Positions 40,458 through 49,704 of a DNA stretch of 64,000 nt are shown one piece after another. The stretch is from Planctomycetaceae bacterium. Its GTDB lineage: Bacteria > Planctomycetota > Planctomycetia > Planctomycetales > Planctomycetaceae. The notes below the pieces were generated by a model. It searched no databases. It was not told the DNA's origin and was given only the letters and a program-made list of their open reading frames with translations. Positions within the stretch are counted from its first letter, which is position 1, and every line of letters starts with the position of its first letter. The stretch lies in the NCBI GenBank assembly GCA_021732975.1, contig JAKFWC010000009.1, positions 124,001 through 188,000 of the forward strand. The letters are read 5' to 3'. The position numbers and the translations under genes were made by a program.

Positions 40458-41975
40458 TCATTCCTGAACGACCGTTGCGCGTGTCTGGCCTTCGGGAACA
40501 AGCAACCGCATGGTCACATTCCCTGTGGCTTGTTTGACGGCAGCGGCAAACTCGGCCGGGGTACGGACCGGGGTTCGATTGACCTGCACAATGAAATCCC
40601 CTGGTTGCAGGCCGGCTTGATCGGCCGGGCTCTCTTCGCGCACTTCCGTGACCAACACCGCGGCGGGGATTGCCAGTTGACTGGTGACAAATCGTTGTCG
40701 AGCGGTGGGGTAATCGACTCCCATGCCGCGCCACAGCGGTTGCCGTCGTTGCGACGCCACAATCCCTTCATCGTCGCGAACGGGCCATTTTCCGAGTTTT
40801 GCTGTGAGAGTCAACTCCGCTCCGTTGATCGGCCGGTAGATCGTCAACTTGACCTGCGATTCCGGCGGATGAAGCGTCACCTGCCGCATCAGGTCGAGTT
40901 CGTTGAGTGTCGGCTGACCATTGACCGCGAGGACCAAATCTCCCTGTCGAATGCCCGCGGCTTGAGCCGGGGAACCGATCTGCACGGCTTTCGCTTCGGC
41001 GGCCGAGGGTTGCCGCGTCAGCGACGAATTCGCGGGAATCAGGACGCGATTCGGTTCGATTCCCAGAAAACCGTACTCGACTTCCTGACCGTTCAGCAGC
41101 GATTCGATAATCCACCGCGTGGTCGCATCGATCGGGATCGCAAATCCGCCGGAGCGATCAAAGCCTTCAATCGCCGCGATGGACGAGCACATGCCGACAA
41201 GTTCGCCGCGCAGATTGAGAACCGGTGCCCCGCTCGCGCCGATGGGCAAACGGTAATCAACTTGGATCAAACTACCGAGTTCGTGCAGTGTCTTCAGGCC
41301 ACCGGCGTCGGGCTTCAATAACGCCGGTCGACGCGCAATATTCGACACAATCCCCCACGAAACACTGGGTGAACCGTCGCGGGCAATCCAGTACGGATTG
41401 GATAACGTCAGCACGAATTGGCCCTTGCGGACGGCTGTCGTCGTGGGCCACGGGATCGGCCGCATTTCCTCGGCCCGTAATCCCAGGTCACGCGTTTCGA
41501 GTTTCAGCACCGCCAGATCGCTGCGCGGGTCGGCGGCATAAATGGTTGCCGGGCAGTAATGCCGTGACGAGAAACGGACCTGCAGATGCGAACTGTCAGC
41601 CGCGGGTTTCGACCCCGTGGTCACTCCCCCGCGTACCGAGTGATACGTCGTGAGGACGAAGCGCTCCTCCTGTCCCGGGGCGACCAGCAGAATCCCTGCG
41701 GAAAACTGGTTGGGAAGAATGTCATGAATCTGCTGATTCGACAGTCGTTCCTGATTGCGTTGCGGAAGGCCTTCCTCGGTCAGATCGGCGGGATTGGTCC
41801 GCCAGCGGGCGATGCTGACGACCGACGGCTCCGCCTGTTCGATCGTTTGCGTCAGGGTTTGCTCGAGCGCCGCCGCGGCCGTCAAACCATCGGATTGAGC
41901 GTCGATTGATTGCCACGCCCCGCACAGCACTGCCATCACCGTGAACCGAAAAACAGGCTGATATCGCAGTGGCAT
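40458..41975 (-). CDS. HtrA-like serine protease with two PDZ domains
   Basis: Protein of 505 residues with a signal peptide (about 1-27, ending SIDAQ). The protease domain (about 45-290) has His112 (TTYHSV), Asp153 (SDLAVLKLE) and Ser248 in a modified loop, GASGAPV instead of GNSGGPL. The triad is intact although the oxyanion loop is unusual. Two PDZ domains follow (about 305-395 and 415-500; EESPADQAGLQPGDFIVQVN marks the second). It lies upstream of alaS on the same strand and is not part of the MoxR operon. It is likely periplasmic protein quality control. Confidence 0.88.
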   Translation of the reverse strand: MPLRYQPVFRFTVMAVLCGAWQSIDAQSDGLTAAAALEQTLTQTIEQAEPSVVSIARWRTNPADLTEEGLPQRNQERLSNQQIHDILPNQFSAGILLVAPGQEERFVLTTYHSVRGGVTTGSKPAADSSHLQVRFSSRHYCPATIYAADPRSDLAVLKLETRDLGLRAEEMRPIPWPTTTAVRKGQFVLTLSNPYWIARDGSPSVSWGIVSNIARRPALLKPDAGGLKTLHELGSLIQVDYRLPIGASGAPVLNLRGELVGMCSSIAAIEGFDRSGGFAIPIDATTRWIIESLLNGQEVEYGFLGIEPNRVLIPANSSLTRQPSAAEAKAVQIGSPAQAAGIRQGDLVLAVNGQPTLNELDLMRQVTLHPPESQVKLTIYRPINGAELTLTAKLGKWPVRDDEGIVASQRRQPLWRGMGVDYPTARQRFVTSQLAIPAAVLVTEVREESPADQAGLQPGDFIVQVNRTPVRTPAEFAAAVKQATGNVTMRLLVPEGQTRATVVQE

Positions 41976-42094
41976 TGCGGTCTCGCTCCCACGAGGAGAT
42001 CACGACAGTGATTTCCCCAAATTGGTTCTGCCTGACAGAATATCAAAATGAAAGCGGTACCGTCGTGGGAGATCGGAATTTCTGATTGTCTTAA

Positions 42095-42151
42095 CCCCCG
42101 TTAATGACGGGGGACATCGGCATACAAATACCCCCGGTCATTGACCGGGGG
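42095..42151. repeat. Pair of GC hairpins downstream of recA
   Basis: CCCCCGT/ACGGGGG (42095-42101 and 42107-42113) and CCCCCGGTCA/TGACCGGGGG (42131-42140 and 42142-42151) form two adjacent stems just after the recA stop. There is no long T-run. They resemble the hairpin pair at 44286-44359 and may act in termination or as a dispersed element. Confidence 0.7.
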
Positions 42152-42164
42152 CTAAAACGACGGA

Positions 42165-43256
42165 TTACTCTTCCGTGGCGGCACTGGTGACAACCGCGTT
42201 CGGGCCGTCGGCCCCCTTCGCCCCTTGCGCGAGGTAAATCGCCAGGATTTTCTCGCGGATTTCCTGCGTGAGTGCGGGATTCTCCTGCAAGGTGATGCGA
42301 GCCTTGTCGCGGCCTTGTCCCAGCCGTTGGTCGCCGTAGGTGAACCAACTGCCGCTACGATCGACCACGCGGTAGATGACGGCCAGATCGAGCACGTCCC
42401 CTTCGTAGCTGATGCCGCATTCGCCGAGCATGTCGAATTCCGCCTGACGGAACGGCGGCGCGACCTTGTTCTTAACGATCTTCACTTTCATGCGAATGCC
42501 GGTGGTGACTTCGCCTTCTTTCAGCGTGCTCAGCCGGCGGACATCCACGCGGCAGGAACTGTAGAACTTCAGCGCGCGGCCGCCGGGGGTCGTTTCCGGG
42601 CTGCCGAACATCACACCGATTTTTTCGCGGATCTGGTTGATGAAAATGACGGTCGTCTTCGATTTGGAGATCGCCCCGGTGAGCTTGCGCATCGCCTGAC
42701 TCATCATGCGGGCCTGCAAACCGACGTGAGTGTCGCCGATCTCGCCATCGAGTTCCGCCTTCGGCACCAGTGCGGCGACCGAATCGACGACGATGATGTC
42801 GACCGCGTTCGATTTGATCAGCATTTCGGCGATCTGCAGGGCTTCTTCACCGTAGGACGGCTGGCTGACGAGCAGATCTTCGAGATTCACGCCGAGTCGT
42901 TTCGCCCAGGCCGGATCGAGGGCGTGTTCGGCATCGATGAAGGCCGCGATGCCCCCCATCTTCTGGGCTTGCGCGATGGAGGTGAGAGCGAGCGTCGTTT
43001 TGCCGCTCGATTCCGGGCCGAACATTTCGATGATGCGGCCGCGCGGGAAGCCGTAACCGCCGAGTGCCAGGTCGAGCGACAGTGCCCCGGAGGGGATGCC
43101 GTCGATCTTGGTACCCGTTTCGTTGAGCTTCATGATCGAGCCTTTGCCGAAGGACTTTTCGATTTGTCCCAGGGCATTGCTCAGGTCACGTTGTTGTTCG
43201 TTGGAAAGCCCACCGGTCTCAGTTTTCTTGGCGGGGGCGGCTTTCTTTGGCGACAT
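42165..43256 (-). CDS. recA: Recombinase RecA
   Basis: Protein of 363 residues, normal length. It has Walker [10 protein letters not shown] (80-88), the polymerisation region near the N-terminus, and the L2 loop area [19 protein letters not shown] followed by [10 protein letters not shown]. It is an ATP-dependent strand-exchange protein for recombinational repair and SOS induction. The N-terminus is Lys/Ala-rich ([13 protein letters not shown]). A sigma70-like promoter stands upstream (43344-43372). No E. coli- or Bacillus-type LexA box was seen. Confidence 0.98.
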   Translation of the reverse strand: MSPKKAAPAKKTETGGLSNEQQRDLSNALGQIEKSFGKGSIMKLNETGTKIDGIPSGALSLDLALGGYGFPRGRIIEMFGPESSGKTTLALTSIAQAQKMGGIAAFIDAEHALDPAWAKRLGVNLEDLLVSQPSYGEEALQIAEMLIKSNAVDIIVVDSVAALVPKAELDGEIGDTHVGLQARMMSQAMRKLTGAISKSKTTVIFINQIREKIGVMFGSPETTPGGRALKFYSSCRVDVRRLSTLKEGEVTTGIRMKVKIVKNKVAPPFRQAEFDMLGECGISYEGDVLDLAVIYRVVDRSGSWFTYGDQRLGQGRDKARITLQENPALTQEIREKILAIYLAQGAKGADGPNAVVTSAATEE

Positions 43257-43343
43257 GCGGAAGCATCCTTTCTTGCAGCGGCATCAATGGGTTTGGCCGC
43301 GATGTTAGCAAGGGCAGACAGTAGCGTGGACGTGAACGCAAGA

Positions 43344-43372
43344 ATACTACGTTTTGCGTCCCCGTTTGACAA
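43344..43372 (-). promoter_or_regulatory. Putative sigma70-like promoter of recA
   Basis: On the minus strand, TTGTCA (43372-43367) and TAGTAT (43349-43344) are separated by exactly 17 bases, about 88 bases before the recA ATG. The match to consensus is 5 of 6 and 4 of 6. Confidence 0.5.
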
Positions 43373-43390
43373 GTGTTGATTGGGCAAATC

Positions 43391-43948
43391 CTACGTGTGT
43401 TGATCCCGCTCAATCAGCATTTTGAGATACGATCGCCGTTCGGATTGCGTCAGGCCCAAAGACGCGGCCAGTGCCAGAATCGTATCGGCGGCAGCGGTGC
43501 GGCCGGCGTCATCGGTGACGATCTCGAACTCCACGAAGACTCCGAGCGGCGGTACTTCATCCCACGCGCAGGTAATTGCCGTTTTCTGCCAACTCAGCGC
43601 GGCCGACCGGCGCCACTTTTCGACGCGACGAACGGGACGGAATCCCAACAGGACCAGCGTTTCGTGACATGATCGGACGGCGTCGGGGCCGGTGGCCAGC
43701 GGGGTTTCGATTTCGCGGCGGGTCTTGGTGAGCCGATCCAGCACCGGGCCTTTGTAGGTCAGGATGTGCTCATCGTCGACGGAACGCAGTCGCAGGGCTT
43801 CATCGGTCGTGACAAAATCGCGGGCCGGATGGGCGAAGTATTGATCGCACTGAAAAACCGGCGGGCTCCACTTCGTGCCGAGCTGTTCCAGCTGCGCACG
43901 GAGCCCGTCCGCATCGACAACGGCGAATTTCAGTTCGACTTCAAACAC
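43391..43948 (-). CDS. CYTH domain protein (class IV adenylate cyclase-like)
   Basis: Protein of 185 residues. The N-terminal ExExK motif of the CYTH superfamily is at residues 3-7 (EVELK). It is followed by the charged tunnel-wall strands of this fold (ALRLRSVDDEHILTYKGP, TRREIE, VEFEIVTDD). Members act on triphosphates: CyaB-type adenylate cyclase, thiamine triphosphatase or inorganic triphosphatase. The sequence does not decide between them. It overlaps the DUF971 gene by eight bases. Confidence 0.88.
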   Translation of the reverse strand: MFEVELKFAVVDADGLRAQLEQLGTKWSPPVFQCDQYFAHPARDFVTTDEALRLRSVDDEHILTYKGPVLDRLTKTRREIETPLATGPDAVRSCHETLVLLGFRPVRRVEKWRRSAALSWQKTAITCAWDEVPPLGVFVEFEIVTDDAGRTAAADTILALAASLGLTQSERRSYLKMLIERDQHT

Positions 43949-44252
43949 GACGGGACCGCTCCGAAAGAGCGCGGAGTCGGTCCCAGGTGTAAAGCCCTGA
44001 TCCGTGGCCGTCGCTCCACGTCACTTTCAGGGCGTAGTGCCCGGAGTAACCGAGTTCGATCGGGGCGACATCTTTCGGTACGGTCTCGGGGCGGAGCAGG
44101 GCGGCCCCGGTGATTTCATCGATACACACCGCACAGGGGCACGCACAGCGGAGATCGAAAAACGATAACTCCACCGGCGGGTCATCGGGCCAGGTGATTT
44201 CTAACATGCCGCGATCTCGGTGCGCACGCAAACCGACGGGGGGGAGACTCAT
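43941..44252 (-). CDS. DUF971 (GBBH-like N-terminal) protein
   Basis: Protein of 103 residues from the ATG at 44252; a longer frame to 44324 only reads into hairpin repeats. It contains the DUF971 pattern: DRGMLEITWPDD, LRCACPCAVCIDE with three cysteines, and YALKVTWSDGHGSGLYTWDRLR. Related proteins form the N-terminal domain of gamma-butyrobetaine hydroxylase or stand alone, sometimes near Fe-S genes; a zinc or Fe-S role is suspected but not shown. It is probably co-transcribed with the CYTH gene. Confidence 0.85.
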   Translation of the reverse strand: MSLPPVGLRAHRDRGMLEITWPDDPPVELSFFDLRCACPCAVCIDEITGAALLRPETVPKDVAPIELGYSGHYALKVTWSDGHGSGLYTWDRLRALSERSRRV

Positions 44253-44285
44253 CGACGATTTCCATCGGTTGGGAGTTTCATTGAG

Positions 44286-44359
44286 CCCCCCGTTGTCCGC
44301 AACGGGGGGCATATTCGCGATCATCGCAGAAAGAACCCCCGGTTGAAGACAACCGGGGG
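44286..44359. repeat. Pair of GC hairpins between cytochrome and DUF971 genes
   Basis: CCCCCCGTTG/CAACGGGGGG (44286-44295 and 44300-44309) and CCCCCGGTTG/CAACCGGGGG (44336-44345 and 44350-44359) are two perfect 10-bp stems with 4-base loops. They lie nine bases from the cytochrome stop. The unit resembles the pair near recA (42095-42151). Confidence 0.8.
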
Positions 44360-44367
44360 CTCAATGG

Positions 44368-45924
44368 TCAATCCTTCCACGGGTGGCGGATTTCTTCCCA
44401 GTATTTTTTGAAATTGCCGGAGAACTTCGGGCTGTTTTCGTAGTCGTGACAGTTCTGGCAGACTTTTTTCTCGGCGGTCGCGGAATTGAGTTTCGCCGCC
44501 GCTCGGGCCGCATTCAGCACATCTTTTTCCACCGACTTGAGATCCGCTTTGAACGCTCGTTCGAGGTCCGTGTGCTTCTGCCCCGGACCATGGCAGTTCT
44601 CGCACTGTTGCCCAACGAGATGGGCGGTCGTGGCCTGATCGAGATACCCCGATTCGAACCGCAACACGTTCTGCGGATCCCAGCCGGTGACGTGGCAGGC
44701 GAGGCAATCGGGATCGTAAATCCGTGAGACCCATGTGGATTCCTGTCCCTTGCGGCCTTTCGAGAGCGTTTCAAACGCATGGGCGTGTTTGCTCTTGGAC
44801 CACTTGGCATAGGCCTGCTTGTGACATTCGCCGCAGACTTTGGCACCGACGAATTTGTCCCCCGACGGATGAGGCACCAGCAGTTCGTCCGACCGCGCGA
44901 GGTCGAGATCCTGCAATTGTTGCTGATAGCTTTTCATCAGCGCGTCCATCCGCGGATCGTTCTTGAAGCGGACATTGTCGAGCTGGATCAACTCCCATTT
45001 CAGCGGCGGCTTGGCTCCCGGATAGAACCCGAGGACACCGATGTGCTTTCCTTTGTGGCCGGCTTCCAGCACCCAGGTGTTGCCGACGAGGACCGGCTTT
45101 TCGCTGGGGTCTTCCGGCCCGCCGGTGGTGAGCACGACCTGAAATTGCGGGAATTTTTCGGCGAGGGCTTTTGCTTCCTCAACGGTGCCGTGGGAAAGCA
45201 GCACCATCAGATCGGGCTTTTCCTCCTGCAATTTGGGGAGGACTTCCGGCAGGGCTTCCGCCGCGTCACGGACTTTGATGTTGGTCTGCACGCCGTCCGG
45301 GGCGACTTCCTCGGCGCCCTGTTTCCCGAGCACGGAAGTCACGGCGATCTTCTTTCCGCCAAGTTCAAACACGCGGTAATGCCGGGGTACACCCAAGTCC
45401 ACGGTGTCGAAGAGAATCACGTTAGCCGAGACGAGCAAGCCGCCGAGCGGAATGCCGTCCCCTTCGCTGAATTGACTGAGCAGATAGTCCGGCGGCAGAT
45501 GCAACTCCGCAGTGCCTGCCCCCACGGCCTTGTAGCCGATTTCCTTGAGACCGCTGAGAATCGCCTCGAACTTCACCTGGTCCTGACGGCGCGATCGTTT
45601 CAGCGTCCCGCCGACATCCAGGCCCGCAATCGGCCAGCCTTTTTCCCGCAGCATCGCTTCGAGGCTCGCCCGACGGGCCAATCCGCCCGATTGCGTCAGG
45701 CTGCAACCACAGGGTTCGAGGTAACCGAACTGTTCGCCGGACAAGAAGAGCGCTGCCGTCGGTTTTTCCCAGCCTTCCAGAAACGGCTTCGGCGGTGCAA
45801 GGCCTGCCATCACCGGTGCCGGGGGAGGCGGAGCAGGGGATTTAGAACAACCACCACACCCGCTTAACAACAGCACGATGAACGCGGCAAAGTGAACGCG
45901 TTCTCGAATCACAACCCCCTCCAT
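44368..45924 (-). CDS. Lipoprotein with metallophosphatase-like domain and four c-type haem sites
   Basis: Protein of 518 residues. A lipoprotein signal ends in LLSGC (Cys23). The N-terminal half (about 55-330) resembles the metallophosphatase/5'-nucleotidase fold (LSGEQFGYLEPCGC, LLSHGTVEEAKALAEKFP, VLEAGHKGKHIGVLGF) but carries Cys-rich PCGC instead of a classic DxH metal site. The C-terminal half has four CxxCH motifs: CGECH (364-368), CLACH (407-411), CENCH (441-445) and CQNCH (489-493), like cytochrome c554-type domains. It is probably a membrane-anchored electron carrier or redox enzyme. It lies 48 bases after a DUF1573 gene on the same strand. Confidence 0.85.
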   Translation of the reverse strand: MEGVVIRERVHFAAFIVLLLSGCGGCSKSPAPPPPAPVMAGLAPPKPFLEGWEKPTAALFLSGEQFGYLEPCGCSLTQSGGLARRASLEAMLREKGWPIAGLDVGGTLKRSRRQDQVKFEAILSGLKEIGYKAVGAGTAELHLPPDYLLSQFSEGDGIPLGGLLVSANVILFDTVDLGVPRHYRVFELGGKKIAVTSVLGKQGAEEVAPDGVQTNIKVRDAAEALPEVLPKLQEEKPDLMVLLSHGTVEEAKALAEKFPQFQVVLTTGGPEDPSEKPVLVGNTWVLEAGHKGKHIGVLGFYPGAKPPLKWELIQLDNVRFKNDPRMDALMKSYQQQLQDLDLARSDELLVPHPSGDKFVGAKVCGECHKQAYAKWSKSKHAHAFETLSKGRKGQESTWVSRIYDPDCLACHVTGWDPQNVLRFESGYLDQATTAHLVGQQCENCHGPGQKHTDLERAFKADLKSVEKDVLNAARAAAKLNSATAEKKVCQNCHDYENSPKFSGNFKKYWEEIRHPWKD

Positions 45925-45972
45925 GGCGGTTTCTTCCTTATGAGCGTCGCGCGGTTGGGCCGGTCAGGAACA

Positions 45973-47130
45973 TCAGATGGCGAGCATCCGCACTCTCATT
46001 ACCACGGATGCCGCTTCCGGATGGTTGAACTTCAACTCAAACTTCAGCGACGGGCTGCTGATGAGGTCCAATTGCGGTCCCGGCAGCACTTTCACCTTGA
46101 GTTGATACCGCCGCGTTTTGCCGGTGAGTTTCTCGTCCTTCTTCAACTCGAAGTGAACCCGATCCGATTCGGGGCTGACACCCAGCAATTGCAGCTCTTC
46201 ATCAAAATCGCGGACGAACAACGAAAGAGTTACTTCCTTGCCGTCGTCGGCTTTGAATTCGCCCATCGTCACCAGGTTGGATTCTTTGTGGTACGCCGGG
46301 CCGAGGAATTCGATTGGGCCAGTCAGATGACCCTGCAGGTTGATCACGAGTTCCTTGTGTTCATCGATATCGTCAGTAATGAGCGTGATTTTCTCGGCGT
46401 ACGGCCCGATGGGAGCCCCGGGGGTAATCGTCGCCGTGACATCGTAACCAGACTTGGCTTCCTTGTCGGTCAGAGCTTCGGCGGACATCGGTTCGTATGT
46501 GACGGCGATTTTATCGTTCGAAGCCTTCGATGAAATGATGGCGAACTTTTCGATCGTCGTTGAAAAAATGGTCCCTTTCACGGTTGTGGGTTGGGTGCGC
46601 GATAAATCACCAACCTCCCACGTTTGACCCGGAGCGACGGTGTAACGTTGATCGACCTTGCCACTGACCACGAACTCAATGATGCGGTTTTCCGGGTCAT
46701 TCGTACGGATTTTTGCCGAGTGACGGAAGGTTTGTACGGGAGCTTTAATCTTCCATTTGAGCGTCACTTCACGCGATTCGCCGGGGGGGATGGAGTCGCC
46801 GTCGCCGAGTTCTCCGAGCGTACATTGACAGGAAGCGTCTTCCTTCCTGGCGATCATTCTCAGATCGGCCTGGCCTTCATTTTTGACGACAAATTTATGC
46901 GAACTTTCCTGCCCCAGCGTCATGGTGCCGAAGTCGTGCTCCGTCGATTCGGCGACGGCTTTGGGGTGCGGGCCGGTCTTGGAAACCTCGGGGCCGGGAT
47001 CGGCTACGACAGTCGGGGTCGTTTGAGGAATCAGAACTTCCGCTTTAGCGTTGTAGCGACCGATCCAAACGGTCAATCCCAGTGCCAGAGCACCGAGGAG
47101 CACCGTCACGATGATTCCGCTGGTTTTCAT
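45973..47130 (-). CDS. DUF1573 domain protein
   Basis: Protein of 385 residues with an N-terminal membrane anchor (about 5-24). The DUF1573 region follows (about 60-160: EHDFGTMTLGQESSHKFVVKNEG, then CQCTLGEL, then a PGESREVTLKW strand), an immunoglobulin-like fold common in planctomycetes. A second beta domain makes up the rest. The role is unknown; it is likely periplasmic. It is probably co-transcribed with the tetrahaem lipoprotein gene. Confidence 0.85.
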   Translation of the reverse strand: MKTSGIIVTVLLGALALGLTVWIGRYNAKAEVLIPQTTPTVVADPGPEVSKTGPHPKAVAESTEHDFGTMTLGQESSHKFVVKNEGQADLRMIARKEDASCQCTLGELGDGDSIPPGESREVTLKWKIKAPVQTFRHSAKIRTNDPENRIIEFVVSGKVDQRYTVAPGQTWEVGDLSRTQPTTVKGTIFSTTIEKFAIISSKASNDKIAVTYEPMSAEALTDKEAKSGYDVTATITPGAPIGPYAEKITLITDDIDEHKELVINLQGHLTGPIEFLGPAYHKESNLVTMGEFKADDGKEVTLSLFVRDFDEELQLLGVSPESDRVHFELKKDEKLTGKTRRYQLKVKVLPGPQLDLISSPSLKFELKFNHPEAASVVMRVRMLAI

Positions 47131-47246
47131 GCCTGCCCACCATCCCTAAAAACAGCCGATATGGCCGAATCAATCACACGAATGCTGAATTCTAGAGGAT
47201 ACGCGACCGTCCGCAATGAACCCAGCCCACAGCCAGATGTTGGTGT

Positions 47247-49544
47247 TCAGTTTGGTGGACTTACGGCGGTGCGCCGTTCGAGACGTGCTCGAATCTCCGC
47301 AGCCAGTATACGTTCGAGATGGCCAAAGCGTTGGTTCACGTCGTCCTGAGCCAAGGCATTCCGGGCGGCTTTTTCGGCGAGGGAAACGGTTCCCGCCACA
47401 ATCGCTGCATCCGACAAATCCGCCTGCCACTGGGAATTCGTGGGATACAGGTCGACGGCGTGGTTGAGAGAATCGACCGCCAATTTGGCGACGAGCGGCG
47501 ATTTGACGCGTTCCGCCCACGTCAGGAGTAACGTACCGCGCCGGTACCACCAGTGCCCGTTTTGCGGATCGCGCTGGCTGGCTTCCGCAATCGCATTGAC
47601 TGCCGCTTGCAGGTTCTGCGGCAATTCGGAAGTGTTGCCAGTCACACGAATCGGATCGCCTTGCCACTGTCGGAACTCAAATTCCGCCAAACGTGCGCAC
47701 GGAATGGGATCCCAACGATCCGCCTGCATGGCTCGGGTGTAAGTTTTCCGAATGACCTCGTCCGGTGCGCCTTTCGTCATCAATTGATCCGCAGATTCCA
47801 CCATCTCACGCAGATCGGGTCGCCACAGCAGCAGCACACAGACGGTTGCGACGACGAAGAACCCGCGTTGAATCCAGACCGTGGTAATTTTTAGAGGAGC
47901 GGGCTGGTCTTCGACAACCGCCGCCGAAAACGTACCGGCGAGACAGAGCAACAGGAATTGCATCACCGCGGTATAGCCGATGCCACCCGCTCCGAGCAGA
48001 TGCACGAAAAGTACGAGCGCCGCTGATCCACAGGCGAACCGTGATGGCACCGGCAGCGAAACGCGACCGCTGTTGATGAGCATCGCCGCGACGATGAGAA
48101 CCAAACCGACGATGAGTAACCGGTCATCCCAGTATCCCGTCCCGAAAAACTGCACGAGAAATGCTCCCCACGGGGCCGCCGCGCCGCAGAGGAGCAATCG
48201 CGGTTCCGCCGGACGACGGCATTCCGTCGCGCGGGAATCAGGCCGCGATGTCTTCCACACGGTGACCAGTAATGTGGCCGCCAGCCAGAGCGCTCCGGCT
48301 GCCGCAAGTAGGCCCCCCTGGAACCAGACATCGAGCAGAAGATTGTGGGGATCGGCGATTTCCTCACTCGCCGCGGGGGCTTTTACTCGCAGATAAGCAT
48401 TGCGAAATTGTCCGAGGCCGCCGCCGCCGAGAATCGGATGTTCGGCAATCAGTTCGGCGGTGCCGGTCCAGTAGTAGACCCGGTAGGAAAGAGATTTCGC
48501 CGCCTCGGTGAGCATCTCGCGATCCCAACTCCCCAACCGCGACAACAGCCCGATTAAAACCGTTGCCGCAATCAGTCCTCCCACAACGATGGTGACTATC
48601 CGTCGGGAGCAGAGCATTTTGAACCGCGTGCCGAGCACTCGAAAGCCGACGACCGTTCCTCCGATAAGTAATGCGGCCAGGAGTGCGGTCCGGCTTTTGG
48701 TCAGCAGCAGACACAGCCCAATAGCGATCACGCCCAGAATGGTGAGCCCGCTCCAATCTTGTGGCTTGGAAGCCTCTTCGTGTGCCACTGGCTCTGCCAG
48801 TGTCTTCTCTTTCGATCTGGCAACGTTCTCCCGATCTGCAAAGACACTGGCAGAGCCAGTGGCACACAAGCGGTCGGCTAGCAGCATCATCAGTCCGGCG
48901 GCGAGGAAGCCACCGAGGGTGTTGGCGAGAGCGAAGAAGGCAAACGGTTCGCGACTGTCGCGAAGGCGCTTCTCGAAGAGCGTGAAATCGGGCTCGTTCA
49001 GCGGTACTCCTTCATGCGACAATTCCTGTCGGGCAACATCACTACCGGCACGCACCGCGTCAAATTTGGGACCGAGACGCTGTGCCATCGACGGCAGTTC
49101 GATCCAATGTTGCCAACAGCCCGACACGGCGACGGCAATGATCGCCAGCAAGGTCGATTGCCAGATCGCCGCGCGAATTCCCGGCACCCGCACCAGATCG
49201 CGCAGAATCGACCAGACCGCGGCGATTCCCAGCCATTCGACGATGAGAATGGCGGCGGTGTGACGATTGCCGCCATTCATCAAGACGAGCATTCCGCCCA
49301 GGAGATGCCCGCCGACGAGCAACGCCACCGCGGCATCCGCACGGGTCCAGCGCCGGGAAACCGCATCGTTCACCCAACGGAAACTCGTCGCGATCACCGC
49401 CGCGAGGCACCACAATGCGGCCAGCCATGATGTCGCACCGTCTGCAGAATCTTCCGCGGGAATGAACCAGCGCAGATTCAAGGCGACGACGCAGATCATC
49501 GCGACGACGGCGGCAGTCATCGACGATGTCGGAGCGCGGCTCAT
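47247..49544 (-). CDS. O-antigen ligase/polymerase-like membrane protein with TPR-like tail
   Basis: Protein of 765 residues with about ten or more membrane helices in the first 550. The Wzy_C-type loop is present (AEHPILGGGGLGQFRNAYLR followed by ADPHNLLLDVWFQGG). The C-terminal 180 residues are soluble and TPR-like. The family polymerises or ligates lipid-linked glycans outside the inner membrane. A dispersed palindrome (48780-48867) lies in frame inside the gene and encodes about 29 hydrophilic residues (ATGSASVFADREN through TLAEPVAH) in a loop between two helices. It follows a WecA/MraY-like gene. Confidence 0.85.
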   Translation of the reverse strand: MSRAPTSSMTAAVVAMICVVALNLRWFIPAEDSADGATSWLAALWCLAAVIATSFRWVNDAVSRRWTRADAAVALLVGGHLLGGMLVLMNGGNRHTAAILIVEWLGIAAVWSILRDLVRVPGIRAAIWQSTLLAIIAVAVSGCWQHWIELPSMAQRLGPKFDAVRAGSDVARQELSHEGVPLNEPDFTLFEKRLRDSREPFAFFALANTLGGFLAAGLMMLLADRLCATGSASVFADRENVARSKEKTLAEPVAHEEASKPQDWSGLTILGVIAIGLCLLLTKSRTALLAALLIGGTVVGFRVLGTRFKMLCSRRIVTIVVGGLIAATVLIGLLSRLGSWDREMLTEAAKSLSYRVYYWTGTAELIAEHPILGGGGLGQFRNAYLRVKAPAASEEIADPHNLLLDVWFQGGLLAAAGALWLAATLLVTVWKTSRPDSRATECRRPAEPRLLLCGAAAPWGAFLVQFFGTGYWDDRLLIVGLVLIVAAMLINSGRVSLPVPSRFACGSAALVLFVHLLGAGGIGYTAVMQFLLLCLAGTFSAAVVEDQPAPLKITTVWIQRGFFVVATVCVLLLWRPDLREMVESADQLMTKGAPDEVIRKTYTRAMQADRWDPIPCARLAEFEFRQWQGDPIRVTGNTSELPQNLQAAVNAIAEASQRDPQNGHWWYRRGTLLLTWAERVKSPLVAKLAVDSLNHAVDLYPTNSQWQADLSDAAIVAGTVSLAEKAARNALAQDDVNQRFGHLERILAAEIRARLERRTAVSPPN
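48780..48867. repeat. Palindromic element inside a coding sequence, copy B
   Basis: Perfect inverted arms of 27 bases (48780-48806 and 48841-48867), beginning GTGTGCCACTGGCTCTGCCA, enclose a 34-base centre. It lies wholly within the O-antigen-ligase-like gene without breaking its frame. The same element is at 2859-2945. Confidence 0.92.
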
Positions 49545-49592
49545 GGCTTGTCGATCTCAAACATCATGACGACTGTTCGCAATCTCCGACTC

Positions 49593-49692
49593 AGTCCGGA
49601 GCGCGAGCGACGGAAGGCTTTGTGTGTTACCGCATGATTCATTGATCGGCATGTTTTGCCTGCCATGACGCCCGTCGCTTGCGCTCCGGGCT
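49593..49692. repeat. Palindromic element, AGTCCGGAGCGCGAGCGACGG family, copy 2
   Basis: Arms at 49593-49613 and 49672-49692 match over 21 bases with about two mismatches. It fills the gap between the WecA-like gene and the O-antigen-ligase-like gene. Confidence 0.85.
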
Positions 49693-49704
49693 GGGACGGA
49701 TCCA

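Noticed and set aside
42225..43379. 384-codon plus-strand frame
   Set aside because: It is antisense to recA over nearly its whole length and has no recognisable motif.
43257..43390. LexA/SOS box in front of recA
   Set aside because: Neither CTG-N10-CAG nor GAAC-N4-GTTC is present; planctomycete LexA sites are not known to me, so no call was made.
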